Assembly (NCBI GenBank): GCA_029239755.1
Contig: JARBUI010000004.1
Location: 178,206 to 242,205 of the forward strand
Direction of reading: 5' to 3'
Length of the DNA: 64,000 bases
DNA from: Clostridia bacterium
GTDB taxonomy: Bacteria; Bacillota; Clostridia; Lachnospirales; Cellulosilyticaceae
The notes beneath the pieces were generated by a model. The model did no database searches. It worked only from the letters and a program-made list of their open reading frames with translations, and had not been told where the DNA came from. A program made the position numbers and the translations under genes. Shown piece after piece: positions 51,612 to 60,689 of this stretch (its first letter is position 1; every line of letters starts with the position of its first letter).

Positions 51612-52840
51612 TGGAGAAAATTTTAATAAAGCTTGAGGCGTACTCGGGAGGCGCTCCAAACTCATTGTTAGAATATGGAAAAATATTGAATAGATTAGGA
51701 TATAAAGTTATAGCTGCAGGGGAATTTAAGCACAAATCACTTATAGATAGTTATAATGATGCGGGAATAGAAACTTATAATTTTCCGTACGTAAACAATA
51801 AACAAGTCTTTAAAAGTATTAAATTAGCTTTTCAATTATATAATTTCTGCAAGAATAATGGTGTCACCATGGTATGTTCTGCTTCTGCAAGAGATACTTT
51901 TTATATATCGAGAATTTCAAATTTGATTAGAATAAAGTATTTGCCAATAATAGCAGGTGGGAATCTAAATAACAAGATAAACTTAATTAAGAATTTATAT
52001 GACCATAAATTCATATGTTTCAGTGAAGAAAATAAAAGTGACCTAATAGGAGTTGGACATGGAGAAGAGAATATTAGTGTCATTTCAAATAGAATTGATG
52101 TAAAAGAGGATCCAGGTTGGATTAAGCATTATAATAATTTTGGGGAAACTATCAATATGATTGTTATATCAAGACTGGATTCCGAAAAAGTAAAATCTAT
52201 TTTAAATGCTATCGAAATTGCTGAATGGATTTCCAATCAAGGAGAAAATATTGTCCTAAAAATTGTAGGAACCGGCTCGGAAATTGAAAATGTAAAACAA
52301 GTAGTAAAAAAAACTAATAATAATTTTGGGAGGAATATAGTTGAAGTACTAGGTCATGTAGATGATACTAGGACAATTTACCATGATGCACATGTAATTA
52401 TGGGAAAGGGACGTAGTGTAATAGAACCTATGATGTATAATCGAATTGGTATAGTTATTGGTGATGAAAGTGACTTCGCTATTTGTAATATTGAGAATGT
52501 TGAACACCTATATTTTCATAATTTTAGCGGAAGAAATATATTAAAGCAACATTCAAAAGAACAACTACTAGACTTGATTAGAAATATTAGAAAAAATCAA
52601 CTTGATTATAAATCATTTTATAAAGTTTTTGAAGAAATTAGAAAAAAGTATCACTCAAAATATTTATCAGAAAGTTTTTTGCCTATATTTTATTTAGTAA
52701 ATTCACGAAATGATGTGGAGTATACAGTTAAAAGATTTCACAAAGCGCATCTATTTTATATAGGATTAAGGTATATTAAAATCGCAATTCAAGATATGAT
52801 TTTTAGAAGAAATAAAAATGAAAACAACAGAGATATATAG
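51611..52840 (+). CDS. Glycosyltransferase of GT-B type, divergent
   Basis: A 409-residue protein with a GT4-like layout: an N-terminal glycine-rich turn YSGGAPNSLLEYGKIL, and a C-terminal site HDAHVIMGKGRSVIEPMMYNRIGIVIGDES near 260-290, where the usual EGxPxxxxEA is replaced by KGRSVIEPMM. One acidic residue of the nucleotide-sugar site is kept. The C-terminal 60 residues (LFYIGLRYIKIAIQDMIF) are basic and amphipathic, perhaps membrane-associating. It may be an active transferase with unusual donor binding. Confidence 0.7.
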   Translation: MEKILIKLEAYSGGAPNSLLEYGKILNRLGYKVIAAGEFKHKSLIDSYNDAGIETYNFPYVNNKQVFKSIKLAFQLYNFCKNNGVTMVCSASARDTFYISRISNLIRIKYLPIIAGGNLNNKINLIKNLYDHKFICFSEENKSDLIGVGHGEENISVISNRIDVKEDPGWIKHYNNFGETINMIVISRLDSEKVKSILNAIEIAEWISNQGENIVLKIVGTGSEIENVKQVVKKTNNNFGRNIVEVLGHVDDTRTIYHDAHVIMGKGRSVIEPMMYNRIGIVIGDESDFAICNIENVEHLYFHNFSGRNILKQHSKEQLLDLIRNIRKNQLDYKSFYKVFEEIRKKYHSKYLSESFLPIFYLVNSRNDVEYTVKRFHKAHLFYIGLRYIKIAIQDMIFRRNKNENNRDI

Positions 52841-52903
52841 AGATGTATTGTTAACTAAATACTTAATGAATAATTTGAAGTCTTATTTCAAGGAGAGAGA
52901 TTA

Positions 52904-53788
52904 ATGAAAGGAATTATTTTAGCAGGAGGTTCTGGAACTCGACTATATCCATTAACAATGGTTACTTCAAAGCAGTTATTGCCGGTTTACGACAAACCTA
53001 TGATATATTATCCCCTTTCTATTCATATGTTAGCAGGGATTAAAGATATTTTGATCATTTCAACTCCACATGATTTACCGAATTTTAAACGACTTTTAGG
53101 TGATGGAAGTGACTTCGGAATTAATTTGTCTTATGCCGAACAACCATCACCAGATGGACTAGCACAGGCCTTTATCATTGGTGAAAAGTTTATCGGAAAG
53201 GATAATGTTGCTATGATTTTAGGAGATAACATTTATTATGGCAATGGATTTACTCCAATTCTAAAAGAGGCAAAAGAGAATGCTCAAAAAGGGATAGCAA
53301 CAATCTTTGGATATTATGTTCATGACCCAGAGAGATTTGGAATAGTCGAGTTCGATGAAGATGGAAAGGTAATTTCAGTAGAAGAAAAACCAAAACATCC
53401 AAAATCCAATTATTGTATAACTGGGCTTTATTTTTATGACAATCGAGTTGTTGATTTTGCTAAGAAAGTAAAGCCATCAGCAAGAGGGGAACTTGAAATA
53501 ACTGATTTAAATAGAATGTATCTTGAAGATGGTACTCTGAATGTGAAATTACTCGGAAGAGGTTATGCATGGCTTGATACCGGTACGATGGATAGTCTAG
53601 TTGAAGCAGCTGAGTTTGTTCAAATGATTGAAAAGAGGCAGAGTATAAAAATTGCTGCTTTAGAGGAGATAGCTTATTATAACAATTGGATTGATAAGCA
53701 AACCCTTATAGCATCAGCTAAGAGGTATGGAAAATCTCCTTATGGAGAACATTTAAAGAAGGTTGTGGAAGGAAAAATAAGATATTAA
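52904..53788 (+). CDS. rfbA: Glucose-1-phosphate thymidylyltransferase
   Basis: A 294-residue enzyme making dTDP-glucose, the first step to dTDP-L-rhamnose. The nucleotide loop is [28 protein letters not shown] lies near 25, and ILGDNIYYG lies near 108. CAAGGAGAG precedes the ATG. It opens an rml block (A, fused C-D, B) in the same order found in many Firmicutes. Confidence 0.96.
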   Translation: MKGIILAGGSGTRLYPLTMVTSKQLLPVYDKPMIYYPLSIHMLAGIKDILIISTPHDLPNFKRLLGDGSDFGINLSYAEQPSPDGLAQAFIIGEKFIGKDNVAMILGDNIYYGNGFTPILKEAKENAQKGIATIFGYYVHDPERFGIVEFDEDGKVISVEEKPKHPKSNYCITGLYFYDNRVVDFAKKVKPSARGELEITDLNRMYLEDGTLNVKLLGRGYAWLDTGTMDSLVEAAEFVQMIEKRQSIKIAALEEIAYYNNWIDKQTLIASAKRYGKSPYGEHLKKVVEGKIRY

Positions 53789-53801
53789 GTGAGGTCACTC
53801 G

Positions 53802-55202
53802 ATGAATTTTATAAGAACAGAAATTGAAGATGTTTTGATAATTGAGCCAAGAGTCTTTGGGGATCATCGTGGGTGGTTTACTGAAACATATTCAAAAGTT
53901 AAATTTGAAGAATTAGGTATAGATGTTGACTTTGTACAGGACAACCATTCTATGTCAGCTCAAAAAGGCACATTGAGAGGCTTGCATTTTCAAATGAATC
54001 CCAAGGCGCAGACAAAATTAGTGAGGTGCACAAAAGGGAAAATCCTAGATGTGGCAGTTGATCTAAGAAAAGGCTCATCTACATATAAGAAATGGGTAGC
54101 TGTTGAATTATCTGAAGATAATAAGAAGCAGCTATTGATCCCTAAAGGTTTTGCACATGGGTTTCTAACTTTAACTGATAATGCAGAAGTTCAATACAAA
54201 GTTGATGAATACTATGCTCCTGAATGTGATAGAAGCATTAGGTTTGATGATTCTGAAATTGGAATAATGTGGGGAATTGAAAATCCAATTCTTTCTGAGA
54301 AAGACCTGAAAGCTCCATTACTTAAGGATAGTGATACAGATTTCAGTATAAAATTTTTGGTAACAGGAGTAAATGGTCAACTTGGTCACGATGTAGTTTT
54401 AAAATTAAAAGAAATTAATCTTGACGTTATTTCTCCCACAAGAGAAGAATTTAATCTAACGAATGAAGAACAAGTCAAAACCTTCATCACAAAGGAAAAG
54501 CCAGATGTAATTATTCACTGCGCTGCTTATACTGCAGTTGATAAAGCTGAAGAAGAAAAAGACTTGTGCTATTCAGTTAACGTCAATGGAACTAAAAATA
54601 TTGCTAGGGCTGCTAAAGGTATAAATGCAAAAGTAGTTTATATAAGTACAGATTATGTATTTGATGGATCAGGAGAAGAACCTTATAACGAAGATAAAGA
54701 GACTGCACCAATTAATTATTATGGTTATACAAAGGATCAAGGTGAAAAGATTCTTAGGGATTTAATTGACAGACATTTCATTGTGAGAACCTCGTGGGTG
54801 TATGGTTCAAACAGTAATAACTTTGTAAAAACAATGCTCAAACTGGCAGAAACAAGAAATGAAATTAGCGTGGTCAGTGATCAAATTGGTTCGCCTACAT
54901 ACACTAAAGACCTAGCAGAATTTATTGCTAGTTTAGTTCAAACTAATAATTATGGAACATACCATGGTGTGAATGAAGGTTACTGCAGCTGGTATGAATT
55001 TGCAAAATTAATCTTCCGAAAATGTGGAATTAACATGATAGTATGTCCGATCTCTTCTAAAGAGTATCCTACTAAAGCAAAGAGGCCAATGAATTCTAGG
55101 TTATCTAAGAAGAATACTGACAAGGCTTACATTGAGAGATTGCCGCATTGGGAAGATGCATTATCAAGATTTATCAAAGAGATAAATAGTCAGGAGGATT
55201 AA
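53802..55202 (+). CDS. Fusion of dTDP-4-dehydrorhamnose 3,5-epimerase and 4-reductase (RmlC-RmlD)
   Basis: A 466-residue two-domain protein in one open frame. Residues about 1-180 are RmlC: DHRGWFTETY, the catalytic His in GTLRGLHFQ near 66, and IPKGFAHGFLTL. From about 186 a complete RmlD follows: FLVTGVNGQLGHDV, the motif AAYTAVDKAEEE, STDYVFDGSG, YGYTK, and the RPMNSRLS ending. The joint DFSIKFLVTG shows no linker. The fusion would channel the 4-keto intermediate to dTDP-L-rhamnose. The two are separate genes in most bacteria. Confidence 0.92.
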   Translation: MNFIRTEIEDVLIIEPRVFGDHRGWFTETYSKVKFEELGIDVDFVQDNHSMSAQKGTLRGLHFQMNPKAQTKLVRCTKGKILDVAVDLRKGSSTYKKWVAVELSEDNKKQLLIPKGFAHGFLTLTDNAEVQYKVDEYYAPECDRSIRFDDSEIGIMWGIENPILSEKDLKAPLLKDSDTDFSIKFLVTGVNGQLGHDVVLKLKEINLDVISPTREEFNLTNEEQVKTFITKEKPDVIIHCAAYTAVDKAEEEKDLCYSVNVNGTKNIARAAKGINAKVVYISTDYVFDGSGEEPYNEDKETAPINYYGYTKDQGEKILRDLIDRHFIVRTSWVYGSNSNNFVKTMLKLAETRNEISVVSDQIGSPTYTKDLAEFIASLVQTNNYGTYHGVNEGYCSWYEFAKLIFRKCGINMIVCPISSKEYPTKAKRPMNSRLSKKNTDKAYIERLPHWEDALSRFIKEINSQED

Positions 55203-55206
55203 AGCA

Positions 55207-56262
55207 ATGAAAACAATTTTAGTTACAGGAGGAGCGGGTTTTATAGGAAGCAATTTTATTAAACTAATGCTTCAAAAATATCCAGATTATAAGATCATTA
55301 ATTTAGACGTGCTTACATACGCAGGAAATCTAGAGAATCTTAAAGATATTGATGGAAATCAGAGTTATGAGTTCATTAAAGTCGATATTAGAGATAGAGA
55401 AAAAATTGAAGAAATTTTTAAGAACAATAATATCACTTCAGTTGTAAACTTTGCTGCAGAATCTCATGTAGACAGAAGTATCGAAGAACCAGAAGTCTTC
55501 TTAACAACAAATATTATTGGAACTCAGGTACTACTTGATACAGCCAAGAAATTCTGGAAAGTGAATCCGGATGATAAATATTGTAAGGAATATAAGTCAG
55601 GAGTAAAATTCCTTCAAGTTTCCACTGATGAAGTGTATGGGGCTCTGGGTGAAACTGGTATGTTCACAGAAACAATGCCCCTTATGCCAAACAGCCCATA
55701 TTCAGCATCAAAAGCGAGTGCTGATATGATTGTTAGAGCTTATAATGAGACCTTTGATATGCCTGTTAACATTACAAGATGTAGTAATAACTATGGGCCA
55801 TATCAATTCCCTGAAAAGCTTATTCCACTAATGATCAACAACTGCCTCAAAGAAAAAGACCTTCCAGTATACGGTGATGGTATGCAAGTTAGAGACTGGC
55901 TTCATGTTTCTGATCACTGTTCAGCAATTGACACAGTTCTTCACAAAGGCAGAAACGGAGAAGTTTATAATATTGGCGGGAACAATGAAAAAGCCAATAT
56001 TGAGATTGTTAAACTAATCATCAATACTCTTGGAAAATCAGAAGAGTTGATTAAGTATGTAAAAGACCGTCCAGGCCATGATAGAAGATATGCTATTGAT
56101 AACACCAAGATTACTAAAGAACTTGGCTGGGAACCTGTATATACATTTGAGCAAGGAATGAAAGAGACAATCCAATGGTATCTTGAGAATGCTGAATGGA
56201 TTGGGAATATCATTTCTGGTGATTATACTAATTACTATAATAAGATGTACTCTGTAGTATAG
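55207..56262 (+). CDS. rfbB: dTDP-glucose 4,6-dehydratase
   Basis: A 351-residue extended SDR making dTDP-4-keto-6-deoxyglucose. It has VTGGAGFIGSNFIKLML at the start, AAESHVDRSI near 82, the catalytic pair in STDEVYGALGE and YSASKASADM, and NNYGPYQFPEKLIPL near 195. AGGAGG lies within the end of the fusion gene. It completes the pathway with rfbA and the fused protein. Confidence 0.96.
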   Translation: MKTILVTGGAGFIGSNFIKLMLQKYPDYKIINLDVLTYAGNLENLKDIDGNQSYEFIKVDIRDREKIEEIFKNNNITSVVNFAAESHVDRSIEEPEVFLTTNIIGTQVLLDTAKKFWKVNPDDKYCKEYKSGVKFLQVSTDEVYGALGETGMFTETMPLMPNSPYSASKASADMIVRAYNETFDMPVNITRCSNNYGPYQFPEKLIPLMINNCLKEKDLPVYGDGMQVRDWLHVSDHCSAIDTVLHKGRNGEVYNIGGNNEKANIEIVKLIINTLGKSEELIKYVKDRPGHDRRYAIDNTKITKELGWEPVYTFEQGMKETIQWYLENAEWIGNIISGDYTNYYNKMYSVV

Positions 56263-56298
56263 TTCATCTCATCATTTAGCACTGAAACTGAGGTGACT

Positions 56299-57096
56299 AT
56301 GGTAAGCGAATATGCTAGCAACCGGAGGTCTAGGGTTCATCGGCAGCCATACCGTCGCAAAAATTATAAAAAACAAACATGAAGTAATCAACGCTGATAA
56401 TCTTATCAACTCAAAGATTGAAGTCAAGGATAAGCTACATAAAATAACAGGTATCAAACCAATTTTTTATCAGATTAATGTAACGGATGAAGAAAATTTA
56501 GAAGAAATCTTTGTTAATCATAAAATCGATGGGGTGATTCATTTTACTGATTTCAAGTCGGGAGGAGAGTCTGTAGCAAAGCCATCAGAATACTACTCTA
56601 ATAATTTAGTAAGTAGGATGGTACTTAGCAAGATGTGTGTGAATTACGGAGTTGGGAAGTTTGTCTTTAGCTCATCAGCAACGGTATACGGTGATCAGCA
56701 ATCACCACTCAAAGAAGATATAGAACTTAAGAAGACAACTAATCCTTATAGGGAGACCAAGACCATGAGTGAGAGAATATTGACAGTACAGCTATTTCAA
56801 ATGATGGTTTTTCAGTAAGTCTATTGAGAAGTTAGAATCAGGAGAAGACATCTATAACCTGGGGACAGGGCAAGGCACTTTAGCACTTGAGCTTGTAAAT
56901 GCGTTTATGAAAGTGAACGATAGGGATATTCCTTATGAAATCGTCGGAAGACATCCAGAATATATTGCAACTTGATTCACTGATGGCAAGTAAAGAGGAA
57001 CAGGAGCTTGGATGGAAAGCTGAACTAGGAATTGAAGAAATGATAAGAGATACTAGGAGACTTGCGAAAACAAAACAAAAACATTCAAGTGTTTAA
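56299..57096 (+). pseudogene. galE: UDP-glucose 4-epimerase (galE) with internal deletion and frameshifts
   Basis: The frame from 56312 reads LATGGLGFIGSHTVAKI and continues through SSSATVYGD and NPYRETK, the GalE N-terminal half, to a stop at 56816. The other frame then resumes at KSIEKLESGEDIYNLGTGQ and ends with GRHPEYIAT and GWKAELGIEEM. About 90 residues of the middle are missing, and at least two stops interrupt the C-terminal part. The catalytic Tyr is retained, but the protein cannot be whole. The first ATG (56299) is out of frame with the rest. Confidence 0.8.
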
Positions 57097-57123
57097 AAAT
57101 AATATAGTATCGAGAGTGAAAAT

Positions 57124-58392
57124 ATGAAAAAAATAGTCCAAAATGAGTTCGTTCTATCACTTATAACAAAGGGCATTTTAGTAATACTTGGGCTTGTAAC
57201 CAGCATTATAATTAACAGATACTTAGGGCCTAGTCTAAAAGGTGAATATGCGTATGTCTTAAACTTAATTAATATCCTATCACTTGTCCTTAATTTAGGG
57301 ATATATCATTCATACCCATATAATAGAAAAAATAGTGGTGTAGATATAAAAAATAGATATTTCGGAATTTCGTTTTATCAATATTTTGCATATATGTTTA
57401 TTTCGGTAATAATTATTATTTTTTTTAGAGACAGAAATGTAATTATAATCGCGTTACTTACGCCTTTAATGGTTCTAACAAAACAACTGATATTTATATG
57501 TTTAGTTGAAGATTTTAAGCTTAGAAATTTAATAATAACAGCTAATCAGATAATTTATTCGATATTTCTGATTCTTTTATCTATATGTACTACAAGTAGT
57601 CTGATATATGTTTTTGTATTGTTGATGGGGCAAGAACTATTAACAGTAGTAGTAATAGTTAAGAAATATAAAATCGATATTTTAAGAAGAAGTTTTAATT
57701 TTGAAGATTTGAATAATGTATTGAAATTTGGATTTTATCCAATGATAACATCACTTTTAATAACTTTGAATTATAAAGTAGATATACTAATATTAAAATA
57801 TTTTGTTGACTTTGAGCAAATTGGTTTTTATACTATCGGAGTTGGTCTTGCTACACAAGCTTGGATGATACCTGATGCATTTAAAGAAGTATTATTTTCA
57901 AGGACTGCAAAGGAAGATCCTATTGACATTATTATACTTTGTATTAAGATAAATTTATATGTCAGCATAGCTATTATTCTTGCAATTGCTTATTGGGGTA
58001 AAAATATTATAAATATTATGTATGGATCAGCATATTTACCCTCATATTCAGTTGCCGTTATTATGTTTTTAGGTTTGATACCTATGATATTTTATAAAAT
58101 GATTATTTCCCTATTTAACGCCAACAAAAAACAAAGAATTTCATTCAACATTTTATTAATAGCAGTTATATTTAATGTGTTGTTAAACTTAGCAACAATA
58201 CCTAAATACGGAATAATAGGCGCGGCTTTTTCATCTGTTATATCTTATTCTGTAAGCGGAATATTATTTACAAGATATTTTATCAAAGAATACAATATTA
58301 ATGCTATACAATTGATTCTATTATCAAAAAAGGAAATTTATAGAATTCTACAATTATTTAGGTTAAGCCATAGAAATAAATTTAAGGAGTAA
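57124..58392 (+). CDS. Oligosaccharide flippase (Wzx, MATE-like)
   Basis: A 422-residue membrane protein with about 12 helices of the polysaccharide-transport family. It opens with the usual KGILVILGLVTSIIINRYLGPSLKGEYAYVLNLINIL. It would flip the lipid-linked repeat unit across the membrane for Wzy. Very AT-rich and Ile-rich. The stop lies 4 bases before the murA-like start, so the two are coupled. Confidence 0.85.
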   Translation: MKKIVQNEFVLSLITKGILVILGLVTSIIINRYLGPSLKGEYAYVLNLINILSLVLNLGIYHSYPYNRKNSGVDIKNRYFGISFYQYFAYMFISVIIIIFFRDRNVIIIALLTPLMVLTKQLIFICLVEDFKLRNLIITANQIIYSIFLILLSICTTSSLIYVFVLLMGQELLTVVVIVKKYKIDILRRSFNFEDLNNVLKFGFYPMITSLLITLNYKVDILILKYFVDFEQIGFYTIGVGLATQAWMIPDAFKEVLFSRTAKEDPIDIIILCIKINLYVSIAIILAIAYWGKNIINIMYGSAYLPSYSVAVIMFLGLIPMIFYKMIISLFNANKKQRISFNILLIAVIFNVLLNLATIPKYGIIGAAFSSVISYSVSGILFTRYFIKEYNINAIQLILLSKKEIYRILQLFRLSHRNKFKE

Positions 58393-58396
58393 GAAA

Positions 58397-59659
58397 ATGA
58401 CAAACAAGAAAAAAGTTTTATCAGTTACTCAAGGTTCAATTAACGGAAAGGTTAAGCTAAGTGGTGCAAAAAATAGTGCATTAAAGTTACAAACTGCTTC
58501 ATTATTAACTGATGAAGAAGTATACCTAACGAATTTTCCAAATGGATTATCAGATGTAACCATCCACAACGAGATGCTCAAAGTACTAGGGAAATCTGTA
58601 GAAATCAACGGAGACAGATTGAAAGTCAGTGGCACAATAAATACAAATGAGCTAATCTGGGAAGGAAGGTCCATTCGTAATACTCTATTAATGTGGGGGG
58701 CGATACTCGCGAGGGAAGGTGTTTCTAAGGTACCACTCCCTGGAGGATGTAAAATTGGCGAACGCAAGTACGATCTTCACCAGGTGGTTTTAGAAAAACT
58801 TGGAGCAAAAGTTTGGGTTGAAGGGGATTATTTGTGTGCGGAATCAGATGGAAGATTAGTAGGCACTGATATTCATTTGCCAATGCGTTCAACAGGCGCA
58901 ACTGAAAATGCTATACTTAGCTCGAGTTTAGCAAAAGGTAAAACAACGATTTGGAATCCACATGTAAGACCGGAAGTAATCGAACTTGTTACAGTTCTTA
59001 ATAAGATGGGGGCAAAGATTACAGTTCGTGGAAATGAAAGTATTGTGGTTGAGGGAGTGGAAACATTACACGGAACAACTCATAATGTTATGCCAGACAA
59101 CATGGAAGCTTTAACATATTTAGTGGCAGCAGCTGTCACTGATGGAGAAGTAGAAATTGAAGGATTCCCTTATGAGCATTTAGAGGTTCCTATGATTTTC
59201 TTAGAATCAAGTGGACTGAAAGTTTATCATGGACCTAGCTCTATAATTACAAAAGAAAGTAATTGCTATCCACTTGAAATAAGCACCGGACCTTATCCAG
59301 GCATTAATTCTGATATGCAACCAATACTTGCTGTTTACGCTTCTGTTGCTAAGGGTATGTCAAAAATTGTTGACTTAAGATTCCCAGATCGTTTCGGTTA
59401 CGCAGAGCAGTTAAGTAAAATGGGAGTATCAACTGATGTAGTAAACAATCAATTAATTATTTACGGTGGGAATTCATTGGTAGGAACGGAAGTTTATGCA
59501 GATGACTTAAGAGCAGGGGCAGCACTCTTAATAGCTGGATTGGTTGCTAAAGGAAAAACATTAATTAGTAACGCAGAACAAATTGAACGTGGTTACGAGA
59601 ACTTCATTGGTAAACTTCAGAGTCTAGGTGCTAAAGTAAGCTGGGAAGAAGTCGAATAA
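58397..59659 (+). CDS. murA: MurA-like UDP-GlcNAc enolpyruvyl transferase in the exopolysaccharide cluster
   Basis: A 420-residue EPT-family enzyme that adds enolpyruvate from PEP to the 3-OH of UDP-GlcNAc. Key residues are kept: Lys 25-Asn 26 (SGAKNSAL), Cys 118 in LPGGCKIG, Arg 123, and Asp 306 in NSDMQ. The neighbourhood of the PEP loop is divergent (IRNTLLMWGAILARE, ERKYDLHQ), which suggests a second paralogue rather than the housekeeping enzyme. It lies between the flippase and a murB-like gene, both close by. It may make a lactyl-ether sugar nucleotide for the polymer; alternatively it is simply the wall enzyme. Confidence 0.85.
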   Translation: MTNKKKVLSVTQGSINGKVKLSGAKNSALKLQTASLLTDEEVYLTNFPNGLSDVTIHNEMLKVLGKSVEINGDRLKVSGTINTNELIWEGRSIRNTLLMWGAILAREGVSKVPLPGGCKIGERKYDLHQVVLEKLGAKVWVEGDYLCAESDGRLVGTDIHLPMRSTGATENAILSSSLAKGKTTIWNPHVRPEVIELVTVLNKMGAKITVRGNESIVVEGVETLHGTTHNVMPDNMEALTYLVAAAVTDGEVEIEGFPYEHLEVPMIFLESSGLKVYHGPSSIITKESNCYPLEISTGPYPGINSDMQPILAVYASVAKGMSKIVDLRFPDRFGYAEQLSKMGVSTDVVNNQLIIYGGNSLVGTEVYADDLRAGAALLIAGLVAKGKTLISNAEQIERGYENFIGKLQSLGAKVSWEEVE

Positions 59660-59683
59660 AATACTGTATGAAAGGATGGTTAA

Positions 59684-60565
59684 ATGGACGTAACAATATT
59701 AAATGATCTGTCCCTCAAAACTTACAATTCATTTAAGCTTGAATCTAAGGCTTCATTAATGGCGTTTCCTCATAATAATAATGGCCTTGCAAAATTGATT
59801 CAGACATATGAAGGGAAGAAAAAAATAATTTTAATTGGAAAAGGTTCTAATGTAATATTTTCCAAAAAAGACTACTCAGATGAATATTTGTTTGTAAGCC
59901 TGAAGCTTATGGATAATATAGAATTAATTGATGAGAAGACAATTAGTGTTCAAGGGGGAGCAAAAATGTCTGATCTCGTTTGGTTTGCTATTGAAAATAA
60001 TATTAAGGGCTTAGAGTTTTTGGAAGATATTCCAGGGACGGTAGGTGGCGGAATCATTATGAATGCCGGCACATACAGAAATACAATTGGAAAGTTTATT
60101 AAATCTATAACGTACTATGATTTAACTAAGAATGAAATTATTTCAAGAGAAGTCGAAGAAGAGAACTTTGGAAAGAGAAAATCCTATTGGTCAGAAAATC
60201 CTTCGATTGTACTTTCGGCAGTACTTCAATCAGAGCAAGGCGACTATGTAGAGTCATTGCGTATTACGATGCAAGAAAAAGAAAAGCGTTACATGAAACA
60301 ACCTAGAAATTATCCAAGTGCCGGAAGTGTTTTCGTAAGGCCAGAAAAAGACTTAAAAGAACATGTGGTATGGGAACTCTTAGACAAAGTTGGCCTTAGA
60401 GGCTATGCAATAAATGGGTGCTGCTTTTCTGAAAAACACCCAGGGTTTATTGTCAACATAGGTGGTGCTGAATATGAAGATATAATAGAGTTAGTAAGAA
60501 TAGCAAAAGAAAGAGTTTTGGAGAAGTTTGATGTAGAACTAAACATGGAGTGGAAGATTATATAG
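59684..60565 (+). CDS. murB: MurB-like UDP-N-acetylenolpyruvoylglucosamine reductase
   Basis: A 293-residue FAD-dependent reductase that turns the enolpyruvyl group into a lactyl ether (UDP-MurNAc). FAD-binding motifs LIGKGSNVIFS near 50 and LEFLEDIPGTVGGGIIMNAGTY near 110, the catalytic Ser in YPSAGSVFVRPE near 215, and the C-terminal SEKHPGFIVN and ELNMEW with the proton-relay Glu are present. The stretch VRPEKDLKEHVVWELLDKVG departs from the usual FKRP...GKLIEEAG. GAAAGGATGG precedes the ATG. It closes the run of intact genes before the decayed insertion sequence. Confidence 0.85.
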   Translation: MDVTILNDLSLKTYNSFKLESKASLMAFPHNNNGLAKLIQTYEGKKKIILIGKGSNVIFSKKDYSDEYLFVSLKLMDNIELIDEKTISVQGGAKMSDLVWFAIENNIKGLEFLEDIPGTVGGGIIMNAGTYRNTIGKFIKSITYYDLTKNEIISREVEEENFGKRKSYWSENPSIVLSAVLQSEQGDYVESLRITMQEKEKRYMKQPRNYPSAGSVFVRPEKDLKEHVVWELLDKVGLRGYAINGCCFSEKHPGFIVNIGGAEYEDIIELVRIAKERVLEKFDVELNMEWKII

Positions 60566-60689
60566 CCTTTTGCTTCATCATTAAAGGTATTAAGATAAGC
60601 GTCAAATAGGTTCTTTCCAATATTAGTTGAATTTATATTAAGAAAGTATTATTATACCTATATCTCTTATAAAAACAACGGTAATAATT

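Noticed and set aside
60040..60060. CCAGGGACGGTAGG in the murB-like gene as a repeat copy
   Set aside because: It codes for the conserved PGTVGG loop and matches only part of the core.
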